A stretch of DNA of 64,000 nucleotides from assembly GCF_018118585.1 (NCBI RefSeq), contig NZ_CP069421.1, positions 2,914,001 to 2,978,000 on the forward strand, given 5' to 3'. Shown in pieces: positions 1-10,115 of this stretch. Source of the DNA: Aristaeella lactis. GTDB lineage: Bacteria; Bacillota; Clostridia; Christensenellales; Aristaeellaceae. Made by a program: the position numbers and the translations under genes. Each line of letters opens with the position of its first letter. The first letter of the stretch is position 1. The notes beneath the pieces were generated by a model, which did no database searches, was not told the DNA's origin, and saw only the letters and a list, made by a program, of their open reading frames with translations.

Positions 1-1120
1 GACCCGTCCTGTGGAAGCGATCGCCCTGGGCATCATCCAGCGCCAGAGCGTCAGTGTTCCGCTGCAGACCGGTATCAAGGCTATCGACAGTATGATCCCG
101 ATTGGCCGCGGCCAGCGCGAACTGATCATCGGTGACCGCCAGACCGGTAAGACCACGATCGCGATCGATACGATCATCAACCAGAAGGATACAGGCGTGC
201 TCTGTATCTACGTGGCCATCGGCCAGAAGCGCTCCAGCGTGGTGCAGATCGCCCAGGAACTGGAGAAGGCCGGCGCCCTGCCTTACACGATCATCGTCAG
301 CGCGTCCGCGGCTGAAAGCGCTCCGCTACAGTACATCGCTCCCTATGCCGGCTGCGCCATGGCGGAGTATTTCCGGGAAAAGGGACAGGATGTCCTGATC
401 GTTTACGATGATCTTTCCAAGCACGCGGTGGCCTACCGTGCCCTGAGCCTGCTGATCCGCCGGCCTCCGGGACGTGAAGCTTACCCCGGCGACGTTTTCT
501 ACCTGCATTCCCGCCTGCTTGAGCGCGCGGTGTGCGTGGCGCCGGAATACGGCGGAGGTTCCATCACCGCCCTGCCGATCATTGAAACCCAGGCGGGTGA
601 CGTTTCCGCCTACATCCCGACCAACGTGATTTCCATCACGGACGGCCAGATCTTCCTGGAAACCGAACTGTTCCACAGCGGTATCCGTCCGGCTATCAAC
701 CCCGGTATCTCCGTCAGCCGTGTCGGCGGCGCTGCCCAGATCAAAGGCATGAAGAAGGTTGCCGGTGAACTGAAACTGCTGTACGCCCAGTACCGCGAAC
801 TGCAGGCATTTGCCCAGTTCGGCAGCGACCTGGACGCGGACACCAAGTCCCGTCTGGCCCTGGGCGAACGCATCGTGGAAGTGCTGAAGCAGAAGCGCTC
901 CGCTCCTGTGGACGTCGGCTGCCAGGTGGCGATCGTTTACGCTGTTATCAACGGCTACCTCAATGACGTGGAGCCGAAGGACGTGGCGGCGTACGAGCAG
1001 AAACTGTATGAATATCTCCAGTCCCGCTACAGCAGCCTGCTGGAACGCATTGAGCTGGGCAAGTGGGATAACGAAGAAATCGAAGAGATGAAGCAGGCCC
1101 TGGCAGGCTTCAGGGGGTAA
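1..1120 (+). CDS. atpA: F1F0 ATP synthase subunit alpha, 5'-truncated by window edge
   Basis: C-terminal part (about 370 of the usual ~500 residues) of the non-catalytic nucleotide-binding alpha subunit of the F1 ATP synthase on the cytoplasmic side of the membrane. The reading frame is open to the left edge (codons T-R-P-V-E-A), so the apparent GTG at position 11 is internal. The P-loop [13 protein letters not shown] lies near the left end and is followed by the family signature region [14 protein letters not shown], which contains the alpha-subunit arginine. It is followed after 3 bp by atpG, with atpD and atpC behind, the normal bacterial atp gene order, so it is part of one operon entering from the left. 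Confidence 0.97.
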   Translation, partial: TRPVEAIALGIIQRQSVSVPLQTGIKAIDSMIPIGRGQRELIIGDRQTGKTTIAIDTIINQKDTGVLCIYVAIGQKRSSVVQIAQELEKAGALPYTIIVSASAAESAPLQYIAPYAGCAMAEYFREKGQDVLIVYDDLSKHAVAYRALSLLIRRPPGREAYPGDVFYLHSRLLERAVCVAPEYGGGSITALPIIETQAGDVSAYIPTNVISITDGQIFLETELFHSGIRPAINPGISVSRVGGAAQIKGMKKVAGELKLLYAQYRELQAFAQFGSDLDADTKSRLALGERIVEVLKQKRSAPVDVGCQVAIVYAVINGYLNDVEPKDVAAYEQKLYEYLQSRYSSLLERIELGKWDNEEIEEMKQALAGFRG

Positions 1121-1123
1121 CGG

Positions 1124-1933
1124 ATGGGCGCTGATATTAAATCATTGCGGAGCCGCATCCGCAGCGTGGACTCCACCCTGCACCTGACCAAGGCGATGGG
1201 CCTGGTGGCGGCTTCCAAGATCCGCCGTGCCACGCGGACCATGAGCCAGAGCAGGGAATACGCTTCCGCGATGGATGACGTGGTTTCCGTGCTGAGCTCA
1301 TCGCCGGAATGCGCGCGGACGCCGTATATGCAGCCCAAGGGCGAAGGCACGCGGCTGATCGTGATCGCCGGTGACCGGGGCCTTGCGGGCGGCTATAACG
1401 CCAACGTGTTCCGCCTGGCATCAACGGTGGAAAACGCGGAAGTCATTCCGATTGGCAAGCGGGCGTGCGAACGCTGGGGCAAGCCGGTGATTTCCTCGGA
1501 AAAGTATCCGGCAACAGAAGCCGCCAAGCTGGCTGAAGAGCTGTGCCGGGACTTCCAGGATGGCAAATTCGGCAAACTGGGAATCCTGTACACCCGTTAC
1601 CGCTCCATGATGAGCCAGGAGGCAACCCTGCTGTGGGTGCTGCCGCTGGAGAAGAAGGAGAAGGAAACAGAGACCGCTGAGGCGGCGCCGGTTTTCGAGC
1701 CGAACGAGCAGACCGTGCTGAATGCCGCGGTGCCTACCTACATCAGCGGCCTGCTGACGGCCTGCATCCGCGAAAGCTACGCCTGTGAAGTGGCGGCACG
1801 CCGTATGGCCATGGATTCCGCCGGCAAGAATGCCCAGGAAATGATCGACAAGCTGCAGCTGCAGTACAACCGGGCACGCCAGAACTCCATTACCCAGGAG
1901 ATCACAGAGATCGTGGCCGGATCGGGAATGTAA
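1124..1933 (+). CDS. atpG: F1F0 ATP synthase subunit gamma
   Basis: 269-residue gamma subunit, the rotating central stalk that couples proton or sodium flow to the alpha3beta3 head. N-terminal helix motif LRSRIRSVDSTLHLTKAMG and C-terminal helix RQNSITQEITEIVAGSG are the two coiled-coil halves typical of the family; GDRGLAGGYNAN is the conserved central motif. A charged insert rich in Lys/Glu (around residues 178-190) precedes PVFEPNEQ. ATG lies 3 bp after the atpA stop, with a purine-rich GGGGG ribosome binding region inside the end of atpA. Length is slightly under the usual 285-290. Confidence 0.97.
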   Translation: MGADIKSLRSRIRSVDSTLHLTKAMGLVAASKIRRATRTMSQSREYASAMDDVVSVLSSSPECARTPYMQPKGEGTRLIVIAGDRGLAGGYNANVFRLASTVENAEVIPIGKRACERWGKPVISSEKYPATEAAKLAEELCRDFQDGKFGKLGILYTRYRSMMSQEATLLWVLPLEKKEKETETAEAAPVFEPNEQTVLNAAVPTYISGLLTACIRESYACEVAARRMAMDSAGKNAQEMIDKLQLQYNRARQNSITQEITEIVAGSGM

Positions 1934-1939
1934 AAATCA

Positions 1940-1963
1940 ATGCAGAATGCAGAATGCAGAATT
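1940..1963. repeat. short tandem repeat TGCAGAA in the atpG-atpD gap
   Basis: Three consecutive copies of a TGCAGAA-like 7-base unit followed by TTAATA, in the 106-bp gap that separates atpG from atpD. Seven other intergenic gaps of this window carry comparable A/T-rich 7-base quasi-repeats, which suggests a genome-wide element family rather than chance. No promoter is obvious here. Confidence 0.6.
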
Positions 1964-2009
1964 AATACTGAAGCCGGAGAAAAAGCCTCCGCTTCGGTCA
2001 GAAGTATAA

Positions 2010-3703
<1,694 letters not shown>

Positions 3704-3710
3704 TCTTCCG

Positions 3711-3740
3711 GCGGACGGGTTTCCCGTCCGCCTTCTCATT
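3711..3740 (+). terminator. terminator of the atp operon
   Basis: Perfect 9-bp stem GCGGACGGG / CCCGTCCGC with a TTT loop, then a pyrimidine-rich tail CTTCTCATTCTT. It sits 7 bp after the atpC stop and closes the ATP synthase operon. Confidence 0.75.
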
Positions 3741-3765
3741 CTTATGGAAACAGGAGGGAAAAGAT

Positions 3766-5025
3766 ATGGATCGCCTGGAGCAATTTCTGAATTTCGCGGA
3801 GCAGTCCCCCACTGCCTTCCACGCCGCGGCAGGCTTTCGGGAAATGCTGCGGGAAGCAGGCTTTTCGGAGCTGAAGGAGACTGATCCCTGGCTGGTGGAC
3901 GCGGGCGGAAAGTACTTTGTTGTAAGGAATGATTCCGCTGTCATTGCGTTCGAGGTTCCGGAAACCGGTTTTTCCTCCTTCCGGATCGTCGCGGCCCATG
4001 GAGATTCTCCCGCCTTTAAGCTGAAGGAGCATTTTGAAGATGCCGGAGAACACTATGTGCGGCTGAATGTGGAGAAATACGGCGGAATGATCATGTCCAC
4101 CTGGATGGACAGGCCGCTTTCGATTGCCGGACGGCTGGCAGTCCGGGAAGGGGATGGCGTGGGGATCCGCCTGGTGAACCTGGACCGGGACGCGGTTCTG
4201 ATCCCGAACCAGCCGATCCATTTCAACCGGGATATCAATGACGGATTTAAGTATGATCCCCAGACAGACCTGCTTCCCCTGTACGGAGACCAGGACGCGA
4301 AGGGCGGCCTGATGGACGAGATCGCGGAAGCGGCCGGTGTCCGCAGGGAGGATATCCTCAGCCATGACCTGTTCCTGTACAGCCGGGAACGGGCCAGCGT
4401 ATGGGGAGCCGGGGACGCGTTCTTCTCCTGCGGAAGGATCGATGACCTGGAATGCGCCTGGGCAGGTATGGCTGCCCTGGCGGAAAGCAGCGCCCGGGAA
4501 GCGGTGAACGTCTGCGCGGTGTTCGACAATGAAGAGGTGGGATCCTCCACCCGCCAGGGAGCGGATTCCTCATTCCTCTATGACACGCTGACGCGGCTCG
4601 GCTTTGCGCTGGGCGCTTCCGACGGAGAGATCCGTGCGGCTGTTGCCGGAAGCTTCATGGTTTCTGCGGACAACGCGCACGCGGTACATCCGAACCATCC
4701 CGAAAAGTTCGACAAACAGAACCGGACCTATATGAACCGGGGCGTGGTGATCAAGCATAATGCCAACCAGAAGTACACCACGGACGCGGTTTCCTCCGCC
4801 CGGTTCACGCTGATCTGTGAACGGGCAGGGGTGCCGGTGCAGCATTTTGTGAACCGGTCCGACCTGCCGGGCGGTTCCACCCTGGGGAATATCTCCAATA
4901 CCCATGTTTCCATGGATACGGTGGATATCGGCCTGGCACAGCTGGCCATGCATTCGCTATATGAGACGGCAGGTACGAAAGACCTTGAGTACCTGATCTC
5001 AGCACTGAAAGAGATGTGGAACTGA
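3766..5025 (+). CDS. M18 family (aspartyl-type) aminopeptidase
   Basis: 419-residue cytosolic zinc aminopeptidase that removes N-terminal, usually acidic, residues from peptides. Recognised by the M18 metal-site segments VAAHGDSPAFKLKEH (first His/Asp ligands), VFDNEEVGSSTRQGADS (Glu-Glu pair, catalytic base and ligand), MVSADNAHAVHPNHPEK, and the C-terminal GNISNTHVSMDTVDIG with the last His ligand. Length is normal for the family. ATG at 3766 follows CAGGAGGGAAAAG. It stands alone between two terminators, so it is probably monocistronic. Confidence 0.93.
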   Translation: MDRLEQFLNFAEQSPTAFHAAAGFREMLREAGFSELKETDPWLVDAGGKYFVVRNDSAVIAFEVPETGFSSFRIVAAHGDSPAFKLKEHFEDAGEHYVRLNVEKYGGMIMSTWMDRPLSIAGRLAVREGDGVGIRLVNLDRDAVLIPNQPIHFNRDINDGFKYDPQTDLLPLYGDQDAKGGLMDEIAEAAGVRREDILSHDLFLYSRERASVWGAGDAFFSCGRIDDLECAWAGMAALAESSAREAVNVCAVFDNEEVGSSTRQGADSSFLYDTLTRLGFALGASDGEIRAAVAGSFMVSADNAHAVHPNHPEKFDKQNRTYMNRGVVIKHNANQKYTTDAVSSARFTLICERAGVPVQHFVNRSDLPGGSTLGNISNTHVSMDTVDIGLAQLAMHSLYETAGTKDLEYLISALKEMWN

Positions 5026-5029
5026 TACA

Positions 5030-5063
5030 AAAAGCGTAATGCCTTAGGGCATTACGCTTTTTA
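5030..5063 (+). terminator. intrinsic terminator after M18 aminopeptidase
   Basis: 14-bp stem AAAAGCGTAATGCC / GGCATTACGCTTTT with a TTAG loop and further T residues, starting 5 bp after the stop codon. The AAAA/TTTT ends make it usable from both directions, but the convergent kinase gene ends about 55 bp further on. Confidence 0.9.
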
Positions 5064-5103
5064 CTTAAAACTTAAAACTGAAAACTGAAAAATTAATAAT
5101 GTT
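5063..5103. repeat. A-rich 7-base quasi-tandem repeat
   Basis: Tandem variants of ACTTAAA and ACTGAAA followed by AATTAATAATG in the gap between two convergent genes. It belongs to the same kind of intergenic heptad repeat as at 1940, 8511, 13747, 20172 and 29376. Confidence 0.5.
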
Positions 5104-5119
5104 ATAGTGTTTTGGGCCA

Positions 5120-6040
5120 TTACGGAGTCAGACCGAATTCGGAGGGGAGGAAATGGGGACAGGTGTTCTCCAGGGAACAGATAACGGAGGAGGCAAGCCG
5201 GACGCCGATGCAGCAGGCCTCTGAAAGACTCTTTCCGTAGGTCAGGCCGGCGGCGACCCCGGCAAAGAAGGCATCCCCGGCTCCTGTGGTATCCGCGACG
5301 GGGACCTGCTGCGCGGCGCAGGTGCCGTACAGGCCGCGGCTGTCTGCCCAGATGGCGCCGTCTCCGCCGAGGGTTACAACCATGGACGGGATGTTGGCGT
5401 CGATCACCCGCTCAGAAAGCTGCCGGGCCAGCGAGTCCGGGGAATCGCCGCTGAACTCCGCGGAGAAGAGGACGCCGGCCTCCTGGCGATTGCAGATAAA
5501 GCAGTCTGTCTGCTGCAGGTAAGCGCGGCGGTCCAGCGCGATGTTGATATTGGACACTGCCGCGTAGATCTTTTTGTTGTATTTGCATTTCAGCCTGTAG
5601 ATCTCTTCCATCAGGGATTCATCGAGATCCAGTTCGAGCAGGATACTGTCCGCTGCGGAAAAAAGGGAGTTGCCTTCCGCCTGGAGGAGGCACAGCAGGG
5701 GGGACAGGTCCGGCCGGTGGGAAATGGATGCGCAGACATCGTTGTTATTGTCGAACACGGCGAGCCAGGTGCCCATTCCGTCCGGTACCTTCTGGATCAT
5801 GCGGGTATCCACACCGTGCTCCCGGAGACGAAGCAGCACATCCTCCCCGGTTCCGTTGGGATCCACCAGGGAGATGAGCACCGGATCCAGCTCCATATTG
5901 CCCAGGTCCTCAGCTATGTTCCGGCTGACACCGCCGTGGACATAGCGAACCTTTCCGGCGTTCCGGCCGCCGGGAATGTAGGTACGGGACGGATATCCCT
6001 TGATATCCACAAAGACGCAACCGATGACCACGATGCTCAT
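5120..6040 (-). CDS. PfkB-family carbohydrate or nucleoside kinase
   Basis: 306-residue soluble kinase of the ribokinase/PfkB fold. The C-terminal signature VADTTGAGDAFFAGVAAGL contains the catalytic Asp and anion-hole glycines; the N-terminal half has YVHGGVSRNIAEDLGNM, the substrate-side glycine motif. The N-terminus and GGVSRNIAE resemble pseudouridine kinases (PsuK) more than fructokinases, but no psuG-like gene is adjacent, so the substrate is left open. ATG at 6040 is preceded by GAAGGAG. The gene is alone on the minus strand, divergent from the folate gene. Confidence 0.85.
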   Translation of the reverse strand: MSIVVIGCVFVDIKGYPSRTYIPGGRNAGKVRYVHGGVSRNIAEDLGNMELDPVLISLVDPNGTGEDVLLRLREHGVDTRMIQKVPDGMGTWLAVFDNNNDVCASISHRPDLSPLLCLLQAEGNSLFSAADSILLELDLDESLMEEIYRLKCKYNKKIYAAVSNINIALDRRAYLQQTDCFICNRQEAGVLFSAEFSGDSPDSLARQLSERVIDANIPSMVVTLGGDGAIWADSRGLYGTCAAQQVPVADTTGAGDAFFAGVAAGLTYGKSLSEACCIGVRLASSVICSLENTCPHFLPSEFGLTP

Positions 6041-6099
6041 AGGCTTACTCCTTCAAAAGGTCCGCGGGTTTTGCCGGGCATTATTGTTCGTTTTTTCTT

Positions 6100-6129
6100 A
6101 TTTTATCATATAAATCGGATGAAAAACAA
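6100..6129 (-). promoter_or_regulatory. candidate promoter of the PfkB kinase gene
   Basis: Read on the minus strand: TTGTTT (6124-6129), 18-base spacer, TAAAAT (6100-6105), about 60 bases before the kinase ATG. Match to sigma-A consensus is moderate. Confidence 0.4.
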
Positions 6130-6235
6130 CCGGAAAACAGCATAAACGAAAACTGTATGATACAATACAAAGTTGCGGGAGTAAGGAAAACAGGCGATAC
6201 CCGCTGCGCCGACTGTGATGCGGAGGAGAAGTGCG

Positions 6236-6790
6236 GTGTATAACGGAGCAAGGACGGAGAAACAGCGGATCCGGCAGGAAATCCGGATGATCTCCAAAGG
6301 TCTGTCTCCGGAATACCGGCAGGAAGCCAGCCGGGAGATTACCCTGAAGGTTCTGAATCTTCCTTCCTGGAAAAAGGCGAAGACGGTAATGGCTTTCCGG
6401 AGCATGCCGGAGGAACCGGATACGCAGGCTTTGCTGGAAACCGCATTGAGGGAAGGGAAAACGCTGCTTTTGCCCCGCTGCCTGGATGGCCAAAGGATGG
6501 CGGCACTGCCGGTAAAAGATCTGGCAGAACTCCGGCCCGGCCGGATGGGGATCCAGGAACCGCCTGTGCCGGAAGAGGGGACGGAGCTTCCCGAACCGGA
6601 TCTGGTCCTGGTACCATGTATGGCAGCTGCGCCAAACGGGATCCGCCTGGGTCATGGCGCCGGATACTATGACCGCTTTCTGGAGAAGCATCCCGTCCAA
6701 ACGGTTTGTCTCTGCTTCCGGGCCCTGCTGCGAAGTGATCTTCCGGCGGAGGAGACGGATATTCCTGTTGACTTTGTGATCTCCGACTGA
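6236..6790 (+). CDS. 5-formyltetrahydrofolate cyclo-ligase
   Basis: ATP-dependent conversion of 5-formyl-THF to 5,10-methenyl-THF, recycling a stored folate form in the cytoplasm. About 184 residues. The family signature IRLGHGAGYYDRFL near residues 140-153 carries the glycine-rich loop, and the basic N-terminal segment EKQRIRQEIR and LPRCLDGQRMAALPV are typical. GTG at 6236 is preferred because GGAGGAG stands about 7 bases upstream; an upstream GTG/ATG pair at 6215/6218 would place that Shine-Dalgarno inside the gene. Divergent from the kinase gene, upstream of dapA. Confidence 0.92.
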   Translation: MYNGARTEKQRIRQEIRMISKGLSPEYRQEASREITLKVLNLPSWKKAKTVMAFRSMPEEPDTQALLETALREGKTLLLPRCLDGQRMAALPVKDLAELRPGRMGIQEPPVPEEGTELPEPDLVLVPCMAAAPNGIRLGHGAGYYDRFLEKHPVQTVCLCFRALLRSDLPAEETDIPVDFVISD

Positions 6791-6803
6791 GAAACCGCGG
6801 GGA

Positions 6804-6832
6804 TTGACGAAGGTTTTTTCCTGAGGTAAACT
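6804..6832 (+). promoter_or_regulatory. candidate promoter of dapA-dapB
   Basis: TTGACG (6804-6809), 17-base spacer, TAAACT (6827-6832), 34 bases before the dapA ATG. The short leader leaves no room for a lysine riboswitch or T-box. Confidence 0.5.
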
Positions 6833-6866
6833 TCATTCAATCGTTCTATTCTGGAGGTGTTCCGGT

Positions 6867-7760
6867 ATGAAGCACACGATCTTTACAGGCGCGGCAACCG
6901 CCATTATCACCCCCTTCACCGAAGAGGGGATTGATTGGGATGCTTTCGGCCGGCTGATTGATTATCAGCTTGCCGGGGGAATCAGCGCGCTTGTTGTCGC
7001 AGGTACAACCGGTGAGGGAAGCACCCTTACGGACAAAGAGCATGAGGACGCTGTTGTATTCTGCGTGAAACGTGTTGCCGGAAAGATTCCGGTCATCGCG
7101 GGCACCGGATCCAACAATACCGCCCATGCCATTGAGCGGACAAAGACTGCCTGCCGTGCTGGCGCGGACGCGGTGCTGCTGGTAACGCCTTATTATAACA
7201 AAACCACCCAGCGGGGCCTGATCGCCAGCTTCTCCGCCATCGCGGATGCCAGCGACGTTCCCTGCATCCTGTATAACGTTCCTTCCCGGACCGGCCTGAA
7301 TATGCTGCCGGAAACCCTGGCGGAGCTGGCAAAGCATGAGAAGATCGCCGCTGTCAAGGAAGCTTGCGGAAACCTGAGCCAGGTAGCCAAGGAAAGGCTT
7401 CTGTGCGGGGATAACCTGGACATCATTTCCGGCTGCGACGACCAGATCGTTCCGACCCTGAGCCTGGGCGGCATTGGCGTCATCTCCGTGATCGCCAATA
7501 TGCTGCCGAAGGAGACTTCCGAAATCTGCACCTGCTTCTTTAACGGTGATGTGCAGGGCGCTGCCGCTATGCAGCTGAAGCTGCTCTCCCTGATGAACCA
7601 GCTGATGATCGAAACCAACCCCATTCCCGCCAAGGCTGCCTGTGCGGCCATGGGCTTCGGAAAGAACCTGCTCCGTCTGCCACTGGTGCCGATGGAGGAG
7701 GGAAACCGGCAGAAGATGCTGCAGCAGATGCGCGACCTGGGACTGGAGGTAAACGAATGA
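6867..7760 (+). CDS. dapA: 4-hydroxy-tetrahydrodipicolinate synthase
   Basis: 297-residue TIM-barrel lyase condensing pyruvate with aspartate semialdehyde, first committed step of DAP and lysine synthesis. Visible: GTTGEGSTL (pyruvate-binding Thr-Thr), YNVPSRTG with the catalytic Tyr, and IAAVKEACGN with the Schiff-base Lys near residue 164. Length is normal. ATG at 6867 follows GGAGGTG. It overlaps dapB by ATGA (4 bases), so the two are translationally coupled; ddh follows after a repeat-containing gap, giving the dehydrogenase variant of the pathway. Confidence 0.96.
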   Translation: MKHTIFTGAATAIITPFTEEGIDWDAFGRLIDYQLAGGISALVVAGTTGEGSTLTDKEHEDAVVFCVKRVAGKIPVIAGTGSNNTAHAIERTKTACRAGADAVLLVTPYYNKTTQRGLIASFSAIADASDVPCILYNVPSRTGLNMLPETLAELAKHEKIAAVKEACGNLSQVAKERLLCGDNLDIISGCDDQIVPTLSLGGIGVISVIANMLPKETSEICTCFFNGDVQGAAAMQLKLLSLMNQLMIETNPIPAKAACAAMGFGKNLLRLPLVPMEEGNRQKMLQQMRDLGLEVNE

Positions 7761-8497
7761 GAATTATCCTGACCGGATATACCGGCCATATGGGCAGGGA
7801 AGTACGTACCTGCGCCGAGGCGGCGGAGAACTGTGAGATTGTCGCGGGCGTGGATCTGATGATCCCCGCTTCCGAGGGAATCTGTGTCAAAACCTTTGAG
7901 GAGTGCACCGCTGAAGCGGATGTGATCATTGATTTCAGCCATCACAGCATGACCGGTGAGCTGCTGGATTTCGCGGAAGCGAAAAAACTGCCGGTGGTGC
8001 TTGCGACCACGGGCCAGACAGAGGAAGAGAAAGCCCGGATCCGGGAAGCGGCAAAGAAGATCCCGATCTTCCTGGCTGCGAACTATTCCCTGGGCATTGC
8101 CACGCTGACCGATCTGGTGAAGCGGGCTGCGGCGCTCTATCCGGACAGCGAGATCGAGATCGTGGAACAGCATCACGACCGGAAGCTGGACGCTCCCAGC
8201 GGGACAGCCCTTTCGCTTTTCAACGCCATCAAGGAAGTCCGACCGGAAGCTACCGCCAACTGCGGACGTTCCGGACAGGGCAAGCGCACAAAGGATGAAG
8301 TGGGCATTCACGCAATCCGTATGGGCAACATCGTCGGCATTCATGAAGTGATGATCAGCACCCAGAATGAGCGGATCAGCCTGAAGCATGAGGCGTTCGG
8401 CCGGGGCGTGTTTGCCGAGGGAAGCCTGAAAGCCGCGGCGTTCCTGGCGGGGAAAAAGCCGGGAATGTATGATATGAAAGATATGCTGAATGCCTGA
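7757..8497 (+). CDS. dapB: 4-hydroxy-tetrahydrodipicolinate reductase
   Basis: 246-residue NAD(P)H-dependent reductase making tetrahydrodipicolinate. N-terminal nucleotide-binding loop TGYTGHMGREV, and the family signature EIVEQHHDRKLDAPSGTA around residues 133-150, with the His-His pair and the Lys that act in catalysis. The start overlaps the dapA stop by 4 bases. The product feeds Ddh encoded 177 bp downstream. Length is close to the usual 240-270. Confidence 0.96.
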   Translation: MRIILTGYTGHMGREVRTCAEAAENCEIVAGVDLMIPASEGICVKTFEECTAEADVIIDFSHHSMTGELLDFAEAKKLPVVLATTGQTEEEKARIREAAKKIPIFLAANYSLGIATLTDLVKRAAALYPDSEIEIVEQHHDRKLDAPSGTALSLFNAIKEVRPEATANCGRSGQGKRTKDEVGIHAIRMGNIVGIHEVMISTQNERISLKHEAFGRGVFAEGSLKAAAFLAGKKPGMYDMKDMLNA

Positions 8498-8510
8498 GAC
8501 AAATCTTTCA

Positions 8511-8655
8511 ATGCATAATGCATAATGCATAATGCATAATGAACCGGGCAGGATCATCTGCATGGGACAATCTGAACAGGGAGTGTCCCGAGGAAATGGT
8601 TTCCGGGAGACAGAAACAAAAACAATTATGCATTATGCATTATGCATTATGCATT
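8511..8655. repeat. large inverted repeat built from ATGCATA units between dapB and ddh
   Basis: Left arm 8511-8541 is four tandem copies of the 7-base unit ATGCATA ending in ATG. Right arm 8624-8655 is the reverse-complementary array (units TATGCAT). The arms are essentially perfect complements of about 30 bases separated by about 80 bases, so the transcript could form a long cruciform-like stem in front of ddh. The unit itself contains the palindrome ATGCAT. No terminator tail follows either arm. The ATGs within the right arm are not the ddh start. Confidence 0.85.
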
Positions 8656-8674
8656 CAGAAGGAGTGCATTTCCA

Positions 8675-9652
8675 ATGAAGATAGCTATCTACGGTTACGG
8701 CAATCTTGGACGGGGCGTGGAACTGGCGATCCGGCAGAACCCGGACGCGGAACTGTTCGGCGTATTTACCCGCCGGGATCCGAAAACGGTGACAACCCTG
8801 ACCGGCGCACCGGTGTATGCCGCGCAGGACGTGGAAAACTACGTCGGACAGATTGACGTTATGATCATCTGCGGCGGCAGCGCTTCCGACCTGCCGGAGA
8901 TGACTCCCATGCTGGCGAAGAGCTTCAACGTGGTGGATTCTTTTGATACCCACGCCCGGGTACCGGAACATTTTGCCAATGTGGATAAGGCAGCGCTGCT
9001 GCACGGCCATACTGCCATTATCAGCGCGGGCTGGGATCCCGGCCTGTTCTCCCTGGCACGTCTGTATATGAACACTGTTCTGCCGGACGGCAGGGATTAT
9101 ACCTTCTGGGGCCGCGGCGTCAGCCAGGGACACAGTGACGCGATCCGCCGGATTCCCGGCGTGAAGGACGCACGGCAGTACACCGTGCCCGTGGAAGACG
9201 CGCTGGCTAAAGTCCGTGCCGGAGAAAACCCGGAACTGACCACCCGCCAGAAGCACACCCGTGAATGCTACGTGGTGGCGGAGGAAGGCGCGGACAAGGC
9301 CCTGATCGAAAAGCAGATCAAGGAAATGCCCAACTACTTCGCGGACTATGATACGACTGTTACTTTTATTTCCGCTGAGGAAATGAAGCTGAATCACAGT
9401 GAACTGCCCCACGGCGGCCAGGTGATCCGCTGCGGCGCAACCGGTAAGGACGGCGCGCATAAGCACGTGATGGAGTTCTCCCTGAAGCTGGATTCCAATC
9501 CGGAGTTCACCGCTTCTGTACTGGTAGCCTGCGCGCGGGCGGTTGTCCGGATGAACAGCAGGCAGATCTTCGGCTGCAAGACGCTCTTTGATGTTCCCCC
9601 GGCAGATCTGTCTCCCATTGATCCGGCGGAAATGCGGAAAAAACTCCTGTAA
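8675..9652 (+). CDS. ddh: meso-diaminopimelate D-dehydrogenase
   Basis: 325-residue NADPH-dependent enzyme that converts tetrahydrodipicolinate plus ammonia directly to meso-DAP, bypassing the succinylase/acetylase steps. Visible: N-terminal Rossmann loop IAIYGYGNLGRGVE, substrate-region segments GGSASDLPE, DSFDTHARVPEH, SAGWDPGLFS and WGRGVSQGHSDAIRR. Length matches characterised Ddh (~320-326). ATG at 8675 is chosen because AAGGAG stands 10 bases upstream and it starts the Rossmann strand; upstream ATGs lie inside the repeat. Together with dapA and dapB it supplies peptidoglycan DAP and lysine. Confidence 0.95.
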   Translation: MKIAIYGYGNLGRGVELAIRQNPDAELFGVFTRRDPKTVTTLTGAPVYAAQDVENYVGQIDVMIICGGSASDLPEMTPMLAKSFNVVDSFDTHARVPEHFANVDKAALLHGHTAIISAGWDPGLFSLARLYMNTVLPDGRDYTFWGRGVSQGHSDAIRRIPGVKDARQYTVPVEDALAKVRAGENPELTTRQKHTRECYVVAEEGADKALIEKQIKEMPNYFADYDTTVTFISAEEMKLNHSELPHGGQVIRCGATGKDGAHKHVMEFSLKLDSNPEFTASVLVACARAVVRMNSRQIFGCKTLFDVPPADLSPIDPAEMRKKLL

Positions 9653-9673
9653 AAGACGCTGATGAATTTCCAG

Positions 9674-9703
9674 ACGGCTGGTTGATACCAGCCGTGTTTT
9701 TTT
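9674..9703 (+). terminator. intrinsic terminator after ddh
   Basis: 8-bp stem ACGGCTGG / CCAGCCGT with TTGATA loop followed by GTTTTTTT, 21 bp after the ddh stop. Confidence 0.92.
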
Positions 9704-10115
9704 ATACAGACAGCGCGCATTTTTTATCCGAACCTGCCGCGTCAAACCCGAACATTCAATCCCCTATATGCTGTATATACACGGAAACAGAGCAACAAGT
9801 TAACAGATTTATCAAAAATTTGCGCAATCATAAAAATGAGATGATTGTGCAGAAATGCGCAACCCAAAAGAGCAAATAATGAGAGCATGTTATTATAAAA
9901 ATGGCGTAAAAGCATTGAAAATAAAGGCGATACAGAAACGCACAAAATGAATATACATGTAAACGTTTGCAGTATACAAGAGCAAAAATCAATTAATAAT
10001 AGAGCAAAGATTTATCAACAATGACCGAATGTGCCATTGTGCAAGTACGGACATTTTGACAAAATATGTGTAAAGGCACGAGGTGCCAAAAAGAAATAAT
10101 TGGAGGAGAAACACT
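9704..10115 (+). promoter_or_regulatory. 412-bp A/T-rich leader/regulatory region of the first sugar importer
   Basis: No credible gene. Contents: an inverted repeat TGCGCAATCAT (9821-9831) / ATGATTGTGCA (9841-9851) with one mismatch and a 9-base loop; several dispersed AGAGCAA words (around 9790, 9880, 9980, 10000); the cre-like site at 9958; a TTGACA hexamer at 10056 without a clear -10 partner; and a GGCAC-GAG-GTGCC repeat at 10075-10087 just before the ribosome binding site. The size and palindromes suggest multiple regulator inputs, with the AraC protein at 13807 the obvious local candidate. Confidence 0.55.
9958..9971 (+). promoter_or_regulatory. cre-like operator (CcpA/LacI family)
   Basis: TGTAAACGTTTGCA fits the catabolite-responsive element consensus TGWAANCGNTNWCA at all but one position (G for W at position 12). 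It is centred about 150 bases before the binding-protein start, in the place expected for carbon-catabolite control of a sugar importer. Binding is inferred; another LacI-family regulator could use the same core. Confidence 0.6.

Noticed and set aside
10-30. GTG at position 11 as the start of atpA
   Set aside because: The frame is open to the window edge and the upstream codons continue the conserved atpA sequence; the gene begins outside the window.
6791-6866. Lysine riboswitch or T-box in front of dapA
   Set aside because: A good promoter lies only 34 bases from the start codon, leaving no space for a structured leader, and no T-box or L-box motifs are seen.
8642-8674. Upstream ATG at 8642 as the ddh start
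   Set aside because: It lies inside the ATGCATA repeat array and lacks a ribosome binding site; ATG 8675 has AAGGAG at proper distance and starts the Rossmann strand.
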